Notes: generated by a model not told the origin, from the sequence alone. A stretch of DNA of 64,000 bases from Stichopus chloronotus (GCA_021234535.1 CM037842.1:12460010-12524009), one strand, 5' to 3'. Shown: positions 21,225-33,983, numbered from the stretch's first letter. Numbers and translations are program-made.

Positions 21225-23644
21225 CTGAAAAAAAATAAAATGTAGGTAGATTAAAGAAACATTGACATCTCCCCCAAATTCACGAGATTAACATTATTTA
21301 TAATGTACATATCAGACGCAAAGCTGGCGATAAGCACATGGGTGCATCAAAGTGTTTTCATTAATGGAAGCATGGTTATTGTTTCCACATTACTAACTTC
21401 GACAAATTACAAACACGTTCAAGGTTGTCTGACGTGCTTTAAACAATTGCGTTTTAGAGAAATCCATGCTTTCCATTGATGTATTCAATGTTTTCGTTTT
21501 AGTATATTGTTTGATCTTGTTGTAAAATAAGTATATATTATTTTCCATTACCCGAATGACTTATTCTACTGTTTCATCACTTCAAGTCAAAGGACTTTTT
21601 GATCCTCCTTGGCAACATTTATGAGAAACAATGAACAAAAACGTACCGATTTTTAAGCTTAAACGCCTTGTCCTTATTGACTACAATGGCTGCAATATTT
21701 TCAAACTATGAATTTCCAAACGTCATGCGACCTTTGAACAACATTAAAAAACAGTCAGATCATCTACTCATTAAGGACTGCCAACGTAAATAATTGAAAC
21801 GTCCGGTAATATTCAGTTGATGAGATATCTACTTTGGTAGGTTTTCAGACATTCACTTTTGATGACCTCAAACGATGTTTTACCTCCATTACAAACAACA
21901 GGGACTATCTGCTCAATATGAAATCTATTGCATAATTCTTAACTTCCCGTACCTTTCGCTTCTGGATATATTGTGTTAACAAGGTCTCAAACTATCACAT
22001 CTACAGAACTCATATGACATTTGACAGTGCCCCAAAACATGACAGGATTAACTGCTCATAACGAGCTACCAATGTTTATATGTTTAAAGTTTCAGCAACA
22101 TTCACTTCCTGACATATAATCTTCAAAAGGTTGTGAAAATTCAATCTCTGGTGACCGCAAATGGCCTTTGATCTCCACAAAAATCAATAAGGATCATACA
22201 GTCACAAACAGAAAACAACCATAATATCCACTTTGAATTTCAAGCAATTTCCCCCTTTGGAGATACGAAGTTTACAATATTTTCAAACTATAGCCTGTAC
22301 TGACTTCTTGTGATCTTTGACCTCCCAATAATTGACATGGATCAAGTTCTTTTAGGAGCTACCAATCGTTAAAATTTGATCTGCCAGAAACATTCAATTG
22401 AAGATTTATCTTCAATAATCGATTTTCAAACTTTCCCTGCAGTGACCTCAAATGACATGAACATCAATAACAACAATGACGAGCATCCAGTGACACTGGA
22501 ATACCTACACACCAACTTTGAAGTTCAAGTAACTTTCCCTACTTTGAGATGTTTGCAAGTCAAAGCGTCAGGTGACAAGCCCCCTCCCTACGTCGGAATT
22601 TTCGGGCAACTTCCCTGTTTAGGAGCTCCGGGTGAGCGAGTAATTAATCATTCGAGACTCTCGCTCTCAACCAAGTTGTAACCTGTAAAGCGGCGCCCAA
22701 AGGTGCACACACACACACACACTCTCGCGGGCATATGCAGACACGCCATCACCATCGTATAGAGTCCGTGCCTGCCTCCGACTTGTTATAAAAGAACCAG
22801 AAAGTCAAAGGACTTTGTGATTCCTTGCCAATATTTCCTTTTTTTTTCCCAACACATATATGTACACAATCATTTTAACCAAAAGCAACCAAAGGAGAAG
22901 AAAAGTGATCACATCAAAACCTGAAAATCGAAAAAAAAAAAATATTTTCCTGCTTAAGGGATTGACCTCACATGACGTTTAACACCCATATAAAATGCCA
23001 AATATCATCGACTCATCGAGTGCAACTAGTGATAAGATGTTGAGGTTCCAACAACATTCTATTCTTGAGATATCTTCCTTAATGGGTTTTCCTATTTTAT
23101 GCTCTGGTGACCTCAAATGACATTTGACCTCCATGGAAAACAGCAGGGATTGTCTTCTCACAATGGACTAACAACATACCGACTTCGAAGTTGTACCACT
23201 GTTCCCTTCTTGAGATATGGAGTCACATATGTGCGTCACATACACATGCACGCACACACATACACACCCACGCACGTCATCGCCATCGCATATACTCCTC
23301 ACCTGCCTTCGGCAAGGAATAAAAAACGTACTTATTAGTCATCTTTTTTTTTTTTTTGTCGATACATGTTGTAAGTGCAAACCAAATACTTCGAGGCAAA
23401 ATTTTGTAGCTCCAAAGATCCAAGCTAGTGAACTATCTGAAGTAATAAAAATAGTGCACCATGGTCATTCATCATTTTGAAAATTAATGGACAACACTTT
23501 TCTAGAGGTCTCTGTATCACAGTAATGGCGGTTCTGGCGATGTACAGGTCAACTCACTTCAAGTATAAATGTTTTCCCCTTCAATCATTGTATTTCTATT
23601 TACATAAATATGATTCATAAGTTTCATTATACCTTCAAATTTAC
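21225..23644. repeat. Intron filled with diverged GACCTCAAATGAC-family repeats
   Basis: From about 21690 to 23300, variants of one unit recur: a TGACCTCAAATGACATTTGACCTCC segment, an AATCAATA/ATGGACTACCAA segment, and CTTTGAAGTTCAAGCAACATTCACTTCTTGAGAT. Copies are spaced roughly 100-250 bases and are strongly diverged. Related fragments occur near 25650, 26270-26470 and 29200-29310. A CA-rich stretch is embedded at 22708-22724. I see no coding exon. Confidence 0.65.
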
Positions 23645-23944
23645 CGTCAGATTTCCTCACCCCTCTGCTTTCCTCTGCTAGGATCTGATACTCTTTTACT
23701 TTAGAGACAGCCTGCATAAGCTGATGTTGCATAAGAGGAGTTTCAAGAGCAGTAACATTTAATGCATTTATAACACCCATCCGGTCAAGGGCTAGGAGCA
23801 ATGTAATTCCTGGTGTGTTGCTGGTGATTACGGATGTCCTATCTTCAGCGGAAAGTTTGAAGTAATCTGATAACTCCCCGGGAAGAGTTAATGTTAAATG
23901 AGTCGACAAACTAGCCAGGAATATTTCATACGAAGTCTTCTTAT
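23645..23944 (-). CDS. Second death-fold (DED-like) exon
   Basis: A 300-base exon entering in phase 1 after TTTTGCACTCAG (completing Asp) and leaving in phase 1 at GTAAAT; a second in-phase donor lies 12 bases further on (GTATAA, ending at 23633). The peptide reads LSDYFKLSAEDRTSVITSNT, then ITLLLALDRMGVINALNV, the helix pattern also present in the first death-fold exon (LAKYFRLSTDEVDVITNS, LLLALEERGVIHSANV). These are death-fold domains closest to DEDs in helix 4-5 (A-L-x-x-x-G-V-I). It precedes the NACHT exon in frame, and by phase could also splice to 13065-13153. Confidence 0.7.
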
Positions 23945-24567
23945 CTGAGTGCAAAATAGTAAGTTAGAGAGAACAGAGAAACAGTGATGAAGTAGTTCAA
24001 AGCTTAAACAAGTATAAACTCTGTTAAGTAAGAGTTGCAAATTTGAAAAGCCAACTAACAGAGCAAGCTATTGTTAGGCAAAGACTTCGTTTATTATAAA
24101 CGTTTCGAATCGTTGAAAATAATAGCTTATGTAAACATTGGTCATCTTGTATGCTACTTACTCAACTTGTTTTTAAGCGAGTCCAGTTTATCAACATTAG
24201 TAACTATATAGCGCTAATTGAGAAGAAACGTGAAAGCGGATGCCCTCACAACACTTGCGTACTTTTGTTTTAAAGGTGATAACTCAGATTGTCGAAGCCA
24301 AATTAGGCAAGCTTGTCAGGAGTTTTATATAAAAAGTCACTTGTATGTAATATCCCTCATCAGATTTGTGTAACTTCATAAAAAGATCATTATGTAGACC
24401 AAGGATGAATCCGCAATGACCAATCAGATGCAAATAGTATCTCAACAATCATGTTAACGGAAGTTGTAGATTCCTAAATATTATGATGTGTTGTATAAAT
24501 GACATCACTAGTACTCTTGTGGTGTGCGTTAACACTGCCTTCATTAGAAAGCTCACATGAAACTCAC
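23945..24567 (-). other. Intron between the two death-fold exons
   Basis: 623-base AT-rich intron bounded by GTGAGT and TTTTGCACTCAG. Nothing else seen. Confidence 0.65.
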
Positions 24568-24841
24568 CTATTGTCTTTTCGTATGATTGCACAGGTAACA
24601 CTGCTTCATTTATCGTTAATGCACGGAGTGCTTCTAGTAGTCGATCTACATTAGCACTATGTATTACTCCCCTTTCTTCAAGGGCAAGGAGAAGTTCGCT
24701 GGAAGGGAATTCACTGTTAGTGATGACATCCACTTCGTCAGTGGAGAGTCTAAAGTACTTCGCAAGTTTACGACAGTCTCTTTCGTTCAGGACAACACTG
24801 ATATCTTCTTTTAGCAAACAAAAGGGTTCAATTGCTGCTTT
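24568..24841 (-). CDS. First death-fold (DED-like) exon
   Basis: A 274-base exon (phase 0 in after TTTTCACAACACAG, phase 1 out at GTGAGT) encoding 91 residues: a short N-terminus, then LNERDCRKLAKYFRLSTDEV, DVITNSEFPSSELLLALEER and GVIHSANVDRLLEALRAL. Helix spacing fits a DED/DEATH-family fold of about 70 residues; the ALEERGVI...NVDRLLEAL segment is DED-like. Such domains recruit adaptors or caspases in other animals. An upstream exon is needed to supply the start codon; the only phase-0 donor exon found upstream is the propeller-like exon at 26685. Confidence 0.75.
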
Positions 24842-26684
24842 CTGTGTTGTGAAAATATGCAGGATAATAACATATTGTGTTATGTTTTGTGTAATGTACA
24901 CGTCAGCATGTCAATATGCTGTTCAAAGATGTTCATATAAGCTTCGTTTTAACTAAACTGCTGAACAAGTTTCATCGAATGTTTTTTTGAAATATTCAAC
25001 CTAACATTGCAAAGACTAATGTGACATAAATCGTGAGACACTAAGACGAATGAACTGAAGAGTTGATGTAGGTTACTGTGTTAGAGACATTAAATTCGGA
25101 TGGAATCCAGTTCAAACTGGTTTTGGTGTACACTTTTCGTGAAAGTCAAGTCTTTAATGATGTAGTAACACGGTATAAAACAAGGAATATCAACAAAAGA
25201 CTGCGGCATTACTCAATAGAAAAGAGGCTGAAAAGAAACTTTAATTACAGAATGCAATCCTGGAACAACTAAGTTTTTTTGTCACATAACGTTTACTAGT
25301 CCCTGGGCTTCGAACAGCCACCGCAAGCCTTCGGTCTATAATTCATTAATTGTAAATAATTGGAATTGTCAATGAACGACTTAAACTTACCTAAACCCCA
25401 AATTTCGACTGAAAGCATTAGGAATTCAAATTATGATGACGTGTGGTTTCGACGCTGGAGAAATATTGTTCATCGCAATATTTGACGCACAAGCAAAGAA
25501 ATTAGGCATTACATACATGACATGAATTAGGGCATTTAGTAAAACATAACACACCACATACTCTACTCAATGTGGTCAACCATTTCACAAAGTATGAAAC
25601 CAATCCAAGCTTACCTTATGAGAAGTTGCGCTTCTAATATTTTCATGGTTTGACATCTGGTGACATCAGTTGAACTTTGACCTCGACTAAACACATTTGG
25701 GACCATGAAGTGTTATGATTGATACTTCTGGATATTCAGCGGGGTTTGTGTTAAAATGTACTGCATGGAATCAATGGTTCCAAAAGTCGCACACATACTA
25801 TACAGTAACACAAGGATTATAATTCCATTGGTAAACAGTGTCACTTTTTTGATCAATGAATCTTGCCGAAGGTTGTCAATATGTAGCAGCGCTTTGTAGA
25901 TTTACATGGACTAATCATTCGCAGGATATGGCATACGCTCACTCTTACAATTGTCGCTTCTTTAGTGCTACATGGATGTGCAACAGGCATACAAATGACA
26001 GGGCATATACCAGAGATGTCAGCTAGCGCCATTAACCGCAGAGGAGTGCTAGATACAATAGATTAACACTAGCTTGTATGAGTGGTAGCGTGTTATATTA
26101 CCTGGATTGATGTCCACGCCATGATATCGACCGTCCTACATTAACCACAGTTTTGTTCCTACACAAAATTATGATTTGGTGTTACATTTTGTAGTTAGGG
26201 CACAATACAACCAAAATATTATTCCAGTGTAAACTTACTGTTTTCAAAATATCGTGTTTGAAATTGGTTTGACTACTTGACATATGATGACCCTTCACGA
26301 ACTTCCTGTCTTACCATATCGCGTTTACAAGGATTTTACCTTATATGACATTAACCTTCATCAAATCGATAGGCATCTTGTACTCGATGGAAGGTTTTTC
26401 CAAGCTTTTCCTATTGAGGTATTTTGTTTGCACAAACGTTTTTGTTATTTTGACCCCCGTTAACCCTGAATTTCCTTTGACATTCGCCTAAAACAAAAGG
26501 CTCTTTTATTTATCGTGACACACCTATCTAGTAAATATTACGTATTAGGTAGGTGTTACAAACATACAGATATACCTCAGGGTGTACTACACAGGTTGCG
26601 ATTATCATTTACCCCAAAATGTTGATCAAAGTAAATTCGTTTCTTGTTCTTATATGAAGTTATTTATTTTCCTGTTATACTTAC
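24842..26684 (-). other. Intron or intergenic gap
   Basis: 1.8 kb of AT-rich sequence with fragments of the GACCTC-family repeat (about 25650-25700 and 26270-26470). No exon with splice sites and an open frame found. Confidence 0.45.
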
Positions 26685-27504
26685 CAATGCGTATTCGCTA
26701 ACTATGTCATCGTTGTCCGTTACAGTAAAAATTGTGAATTTATTGATAATCCTTATTCTGCTACAGTAATGATCAAGACTAAATGACACGAGCAATTTGT
26801 CCCTGGGAGAGTAAACATCAACACGATCGTTACCCCATAAAATACCAACCAGACCATTCACAGAAATGCTCGTCGAGCGGGTGTTAACTTTAGGTGGATT
26901 GTATTCGTGCAATAATGTACCGACTGTATTGAATTTCAGAGCTCTCCCACTACTGAAAGCTGTGATATACATACAGTCTCCGTACACTGCTATGTCTAAA
27001 GGCCATTCCGTTTCCATTTTCTTCAAGGTGACTCGTCTGATGATATTTAATTCGAAATCAAAGAGAATCACCTCTGCGGAATCTTGGCAAACGTATATTA
27101 TTTTTTCACTGACAGTTACACACATTGCCTCATGTGATATACGTCCTCGATGCACAGGTGTGCCGCCAGTGCTGTAAACTTCGATGATAAAAGCGTGCAC
27201 AGTAACAATGTGCTCATCATCGAGGAATGAAACATAATGCTTTGACCGAGGTGAAGCATATAGAAATGAAACATATTCAGACGGCGAAAAGTCCTCATCG
27301 TCGAGAAGTGAACCATCCTCATACCTCCGTCGGCGTCCGCGTGAAGAATAAAGCTGTATTGTGTTCGTCGGAGCCAGATATGGTGACAAACAATCAGGAT
27401 CATTTATTTTAAACAGGTATACAAATTTATCCAGTGGAGAGTGAAGGTGTATATCAATCCCGCAAAAAGCGATTCTGTCGTTACGCACGGCCATATCGTG
27501 AAAC
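26685..27504 (-). CDS. Beta-propeller-like exon (function unknown)
   Basis: A long exon ending at a strong phase-0 donor (GCATTG, GTAAGT). The frame is open from a possible acceptor (CCTCGTACAG) at 27505; an in-frame ATG at 27494 gives 270 codons. The peptide consists of repeated short beta strands in pairs: KHYVSFLDDEHIVTVHAFII, KIIYVCQDSAEVILFDFELN, DIAVYGDCMYITAFSSGR, GILWGNDRVDVYSPRDKLLV. This resembles the blades of an NHL/WD-type propeller, with D-I-A-V-x-x-D-x-x-Y-I-T as the clearest blade. It also carries an acidic/basic insert (RGRRRRYEDGSLLDDED). The next exon in phase is DED1, so it could be the N-terminus of the same protein, or part of an adjacent gene. Confidence 0.6.
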
Positions 27505-28378
27505 CTGTACGAGGATAGGGACCTTCTAGTTCTCAGGAAGTGCGTAGTGCGTACACTGTGTGGTAATTGTGAAAATAAATTAATCTATACGTGCGATACA
27601 GGAATTTTAACTTACGTAATGAAAAGTATAATATGCTGAATTACAGTATTTGTCGTGTTTCTGGTCTTATACACCACACGCTTACCCATACTAACTAGCA
27701 AATTGAATTGGAACTATAAATGCTTGCTAATCTTCTGCAACTAATTGATAGTGAGATGTATCTTACTTAATCGTAAAGTAAGAAAAAAAAAATACATTAA
27801 GACAAAACTAATAAACTCATTCTTGTGCTTCAGCAGAGCGTAGTGATAACTTCGGATTACAACAAATTCGTTGATCAAAATAGCCTGCTAGCTGAGGTGG
27901 CTAGTTCTCACGTTCGATACAAACATTTTCAATGTACTCAATATTTTCAATTTATTTGTTCCTATGATGAAAGGCATGACACTAATGGCTTATGTCAGCT
28001 ACTACTATTCATTGATGAAGGCAGATATCTAGCTCGGGTTCCCCCGACTCACATAGAGACATAAAGTAACTACTGCACTAGCGGACTAATGGCGAGGCAA
28101 CAGGGTCAATTGCCCTCCCCCACCTACACACTTATTTTGAGTACAGCACATTTAGAGTATCTTATAAGTTGTCGTTTATGGAGGCATAACGGTAAAATAT
28201 TCATTCCTTTGTCGCCGTAGGTAATCCATGTAGTCACCCTTATAGGAGTGAAAATGTGTTTGTATGAAAAGATCACGGAATCCATTAAATGATATCCTGT
28301 ATTTTCACAAGTCTCAAGATTTGTATTCCCTAACCTTCCCTAATGTCTCCAATCCCAACACAACCTAACGCTGTCAGA

Positions 28379-28488
28379 TATGATGATGATGACGATGATG
28401 ATGATGATGACAATGATGATGATGACGATGATGATGGTGATTATGATAGTGATACAATCCCCATCCCCCCCCCCCCCCACACACACAC
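28379..28488. repeat. (GAT)n tract, C14 run and short (CA)n
   Basis: GATGATGAC-type triplets at 28379-28450, a run of 14 C at 28465-28478, then (CA)5 to 28488. Simple repeats; the acidic open frame across it is an artefact. Confidence 0.9.
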
Positions 28489-29589
28489 AAACAATGACGT
28501 GCCCAAGGCTCACCACAGGCTTAGTCTGGCCCTGAACTACTGTACATTGAAAACCACATTCTACGTGAACATGCAGAAAATGTATATCGAAAATAACTAT
28601 TGAAGAGGTCTCTTTATCTTTACAACTGTACAGTTGTCTTTGCCAAGAAGCTACATTTGAGTACTTACGGAGATAATCTGAGTACGTTTATTGAGGCCAT
28701 TTTTTCCACTGATGCAGTGAAGTTGAAGAAGGAGAATCCAACTAGGGAAGAAAGAATATACTCATATGTAACTTTTAGAGCTGACCTCAAAATTGAGAAG
28801 GCATGCTTTTGATTTATATAAGACCGTTAAAGACAATACAGATATTTGTTTTGTGGTACGCATTACCTGATACAGGGCATGCTCCCTATCAAATGTTCAT
28901 GGAAATACTGTAGTAAGGTAGAAAGTAACTAGATAAACAATACGGACATTACAGAGAATGTGTGGTAATCGCTGTCCTGGTTTGACATAAATAATTAGTA
29001 TTTTATATTGAAAATAATTTAAAAGAACAATATCACTAAACTGTGACACGTTAACTGTGAGGCGCGTGCTTAAACGACAGGAAAATATATACAACAAAAC
29101 CCAATATGATGACACCTGAACCACATAGAACTTGGCCTGGTAAGGTGTAGACTATTATAGAAGCATAATACGTACAACTAAGGACGTTCATGATCTCCAC
29201 TCATCTCGAATAAACTTTGATCTTCATAAAAAACGATTCAGATTGCGAATTCATCAAGGTCTCCAAATCTTTAAAGTTCAAGCAACATGCCCTCAACTTT
29301 AGGTAATTTGCAATGTTTATAAACTACAACGTCTTGACAACGCAACTGTATTTAAAATCAATGAAATACAATAGTGGTAGTTTATTAACAATGGACCAAC
29401 TATACACCAAAAACTGGTTGTTCTTGATATTGAGACAAATTGACATCCAAAACTGGCTATGGTGTCCCTATGATATCATCCAATGTTACGCAATCAAAGT
29501 TTTACAGATGGAAGCTCCCCTTTGACAAATCTTTGTTTTCGTATGACGTCATGTGATGTCATATTACGAGCAGATTCATGCATGAGCTA

Positions 29590-30400
29590 TCCCGCCACAA
29601 TAATTAAAATTGCTTTAACTGGCACATATTTTCATGAATTTGTCTGAAACTTGCACACAATGTTTCTTAGGTAGTGGGCCATTTGATGTATTCAGGACGT
29701 GGGCCCTGTGGCCCATTTTATGAAATGGTGCCAAATAGTCGAACTCCTACAGCTTTTCATGCCCAAATTTATTGGTTTGTCACGACGATACATTATTAGT
29801 GGTACCCTAAGGATGTTGTATGAATATTTACCCAATGACATAGGCCTGCGTTGATGATTTGACATAATGGTACTCTCATAGTGACACCTCTAGGGTGTTC
29901 AAAATACTGCGTCCAAAGCCCAATATGGGCATGGGGGCCCATCTTCAGCCTTAGACCCAACATTTATGTACATGCTTAAGGTGACACTAACAGAGTACTA
30001 TAATGACAAACCGTCGATGTATTGTACACACGTATATGACAACCTGTAGGAGGAGAAGAATTTTGCAGAATTTCGTAAAATGGGTCAAATTTAAGAGTCC
30101 ACACAGAACCATGAACCTAAAATTGTTTAATACGGACTACTAACGAACACCGCAAAGGTACCACCCGCGTATCGATATGATAAAGCATCAACATCGTAAC
30201 AGAGAATCTGTAGGGACAGAATTCAGACTACCAGAATTTCATAAAATATGAGACCTTCGACCAGATATTCATGAACAGTTTGAAGGTACCACTAACAACG
30301 TATCTTTAAGACAAACCAGGAAGATTGTACTTGGCACTCTGAAGTAGCTGGAGGAAAAGCATTTCACAGAATTTCGTAAAATCTGTCATCAGGTAAACAT
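29590..30400. repeat. Diverged tandem units of roughly 150 bases
   Basis: The segment CAGAATTTCGTAAAAT and close variants recurs at about 30066, 30231 and 30367. Recurring AAGGTACCACTAAC and AGTAGCTGGAGGA/CCTGTAGGAGGAG segments lie between copies. Old, non-coding. Confidence 0.5.
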
Positions 30401-31266
30401 GGGACCTTGGACCAAAACTTCAAGGACACCCGAAATGGCCCAGACACCATGGAGATTATGGGTAAGTTTGAACCAAATCCATCGATGCTTGTGCACGTCA
30501 AATCATTCTGAGTTATTGTGGTTCGATAGGGCTTTCATGAACAGGTTGCTAATACGACGTCATAAGCTGCGCGGTAGAAAAAAAGAGTTTTTCAAGAAGG
30601 AGCTTCCAACTGTGAAAACTGTCAAACTTAAAAACTTTGATTGCATAACACTGAAAGAAGTTCTAAAGACATCAAAGTCAATTTTGGATATCAGTTTCCA
30701 TGGAGTTATAGTCTACATGTCCTGGCCTCTTCAACCACATTCCTAACTTGAGGTATCGTGCTTTCATCACGAGCCATGACGTCACATATCTTAGCATTAA
30801 CATGCACATACGTGTCCCATAAACATCCCTGTTTCCATCTGTAATCAAAATGGACAACGGGACTGGGATAATAAAACAGGTACAATGTTCGTGCAATATG
30901 TTTAAATCTACATAAAAATAGCTTTGATGCGGAAGGAAAGCAACTAAGTCTTAACTTGAATTTCGTGCCACTTGGGTTGATATGTATATACATATAGTTT
31001 AAAAATAAGTATAGAAACACGGCAGACGTGCTTCTCAACTATAGGATATATTTTCAAGCTTCCGGCCCCATTGACCTTATCAGGATACTATATACAGAAG
31101 CTGAGTTCAAATGACTTAAACACTTACATGATTAGTAGTTTAAAACAGGTCCAAAACTACGCAAAGCTAAGGTAGTCTGCGTTTTCACACGTAACGTGCC
31201 ATCGAATTCGCCCTGCACACTCTTCCATATACGTAGCTTCGATAATACGGAAATGATAGTATAACA

Positions 31267-31412
31267 CTAGTTGACTACGTTGTCTCCATATTGGTACCTA
31301 GCTTCTGATGTCGGAAGTTTGCCACCGATTGTTCTTAAACACGCTGAGTTACATTTAAGTTCACTGTGACATTTCAACGAACTTAGAACATTCTCTTCAT
31401 TCGTAGATCGTC
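31267..31412 (-). CDS. C-terminal exon of unrecognised gene (possible receptor tail)
   Basis: A 146-base exon entering in phase 1 after a good acceptor (TTTGTTTTTGTTTAG) and ending at TAG 31269-31267. It encodes STNEENVLSSLKCHSELKCN, SACLRTIGGKLPTSEARYQY, GDNVVN. It is rich in Ser, Cys and polar residues, with a Tyr pair near the C-terminus, as in cytoplasmic tails. It joins in frame to the 40671-40757 exon (phase 1 out). No family recognised; the large gap between the two exons makes the pairing tentative. Confidence 0.45.
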
Positions 31413-32290
31413 CTAAACAAAAACAAAGAACATAAAACAATGACCCAGACGATTCGACCAGACCGTTGCTTGCTTTATCGATGTTCAAGCACTTCGCACG
31501 ATAGATGCTAGCTAGGTTAATGAGCACAGTATACTGAACACTACGTAAGCATACTGTAGTGTATTTATCATTACGGTGTCCAAAGTAGAGTTACAGTGCA
31601 ACGAGTACCAAACCCACCTCGTTACACACTACAATACACGATCAGCCTGACCAGATTTGCAACTGCGCAAGTGCTTTCTGTCTAGGCCATAGGTCACATG
31701 GTGTAGAAACTTATGTTTCCTCATTGCAATCACATTTATATGGGAAAATTTTGGCATTGAATTTATGTTGAATATGTATTAGCATCGTTGAGGTTGAAAC
31801 AGTTTTATATCAATAACTTTTAACCTACAACTTTGTGCACGTGGGTGAAGTGGTAATCTACTTGCTAGAGTATAAATTAGTGATAAATACGCACAAGTTA
31901 ACATTTTGCAGAAAAATGTTGATAATACAACTGGACAATGGGTCGTTTTCTGTTTCATGATAAGATATTTCCTTTTGATCTCTACACTTGGCTGAAAAGT
32001 TTCATATTGGTTGAGGATGTTTTTACTTTAATCGTACTTTTCAAGCTACTCTAATTTCCTTCAGTCAGGCAAGTATTTTTGTAAAACAATTTTCTTGTAT
32101 GCCACTGACACGTAGACAGTAGAGGGGCTGCTCACTTTAAAATACCGAAGTCAATTTCCTTAATTATCTCAAAATTTGTTCCTCTTTTCTTGGGGTTTTT
32201 CATTTTCTCATCAACAACACCGATGTCTAGTACTATGTTAGAGGTCATGCTGGGAGAAACGAACATATATTGGGGCGTAGGAACTCATAA

Positions 32291-32483
32291 TCACAATTCC
32301 GCCGTGCCAATAACGACCACAGTTATATAATCTTCGATTTTTTTTTTCAAAGGAGAGCGGCACATCGCCTTAGACCCTTCCCTTTTATCATTCGAGGAAT
32401 ATGGATTCATCACAAAATATGCCCCCTGATTCGAATTACCATTTGATGGTGGCGCTTCACTTTGATCGTAATAGAGCGACTCA
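32291..32483 (-). CDS. C-terminal exon with tyrosine motifs
   Basis: A 193-base exon (phase 2 in after GGCAATGTACAG, stop TGA at 32293-32291). It encodes ESLYYDQSEAPPSNGNSNQG, AYFVMNPYSSNDKREGSKAM, CRSPLKKKIEDYITVVVIGT and AEL. Several tyrosines sit in acidic/polar context; DYITVV matches Y-x-x-V/L, but the -2 position is Glu, so it is not a strict ITIM. The phase matches the end of the Ig-like exon at 33868 (Lys-Tyr-Ser). No transmembrane exon was found between them. The acceptor has a weak pyrimidine tract. Confidence 0.4.
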
Positions 32484-33867
32484 CTGTACATTGCCACACC
32501 CGTTAAATTTCAACTCCCTGTCTGTCCCGATTTTCTTCCTTCTTTTTTTTTTTTTTTCCAATCGTCACCAACGACCCTGGCTCCTCAAAATAATGAATCA
32601 AAAGATGAAATTTGCTACAGAACTATTTAAAGACACATAGTAGAGAGCGATATACGGAAGCTTAAAAGTGCCATCAAAGTAAGAAATATTTTTGTCCCAT
32701 ACGTTGACAATTTTCTGCAAAATGTATTGACAACAAGAAAATATCACTTAAAAAAGTAGAAAAATATTTAATTGTTCAGTTGTGGGACCAGGTTGGCATC
32801 CGGTTACGATACATGTAACCGAAAAATCTAACTTTTTTTCGCCTTGCACCAAAAATCAAGGTCAAATTCACGGTCAATTGAAAAAAGAAAAGACTTTTGT
32901 TGCAATTTTCTGGTGTTCCATGGTATTTTGTAACCTTGAGGCAACTTGAAATCCTTGACAAGAGATCTTTCTGTTCAAAGAGCAACATTTTCTTTTTAGT
33001 TAGGAAGAAGATATTAGTGGGAGATTTAAAGTGCCTACAAAGATATCTTGTCTCTTCGGTGCTAGTGCGAGAGCCAAATCTCAAAGGAGCTCTACTTTTC
33101 GAGTCACCTCCAAGATGGAGCACATGTGATACCTTTACTTAGATAAAAAGGACCCCCCTGGTCATTTTAAGACCTGATGCTGAGATCCATCGTAGAGGCA
33201 AGGTACTGAAAACCTCAGAACGGTACAGTTACAAACAGTTTTTTTTTTTTCATGAGAAATGAGGGGGGGGGGGGGAGTGAAATGAAAGTTTCTTTCCAAT
33301 ACCTGTGATAAGCCAAATAGTGTTTAGTATCATTGAATAGGATGCCATTAACTACATTCCGGTCGTTGTTACATAAATAGCGGTCGTCATCATTGACTTT
33401 TACGTCGTCGTTAAATACATTCCGGTCATTATCAAATACATTAACGTCATCGTCATCACTTTTTGCCCTTTTTGTGTTCCATAGTTTAGTTCTATAGTTT
33501 AATACCCGGTGTGAGGTGATGAAGCCATAGGTGACGTCTGCAGAGGTTAAAAGGTCATCAAACTCGAGTTAAGTTGAACATTTTTAACTTTCCAAAGTCA
33601 GTGGGTTAATATTCATAGACGGAATCTCGTTCACATACTTAACTTACATACATTTGAAAGGAGAGATGAAAGGAAACTTTGATATAAAGAATGAATATCT
33701 GTTGGATTAGCATATTGTTTATACCTCAGGTCCGAAGGCCACTAATTGATGAAAAGAAATGAAACGGAATTTGTGGATCTTGTGCCAGCTATATTTTTTT
33801 CTTCCAAATGGGAAATAAAATCAATTAGAAATATCACTCTTCGTCCCGTTTATCCAATGTCATGTAC

Positions 33868-33983
33868 CTATATTTGGGTACTGTAAGATAAAGTAGCATC
33901 GAATATGTTGTACCTCCACGGTATTTGGCAACCTTGGCACTGCAACCTTCAACACACAAGCAGTAACATACACTTACACTTCC
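33868..33983 (-). CDS. Ig-like domain, second exon (strands E-G)
   Basis: A 116-base exon (phase 0 in after TCTTCAGATGTCAG, phase 2 out at GTACAT). It encodes GSVSVCYCLCVEGCSAKVAK then GGTTYSMLLYLTVPKY. The Y-C strand followed by T-x-x-x-L-x-L-T-V-P resembles Ig strands F and G, though the D-x-G-x-Y-x-C signature is degenerate. It joins the 34118-34251 exon in phase 0. The domain call is my inference from strand pattern. Confidence 0.4.

Larger units (their letters stand above)
27505..31266. other. Gene-poor region with simple repeats and old tandem repeats
   Basis: No supported exon. It contains a (GAT)n tract and C14 run at 28379-28488, a GACCTC-family fragment near 29200-29310, and diverged tandem units at about 29590-30400. 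The 115-codon open frame at 30399-30746 overlaps the repeat region and is not considered coding. Confidence 0.5.

Noticed and set aside
30399..30746. 115-codon plus-strand open frame
   Set aside because: Begins inside the diverged tandem repeats; no domain or splice support.
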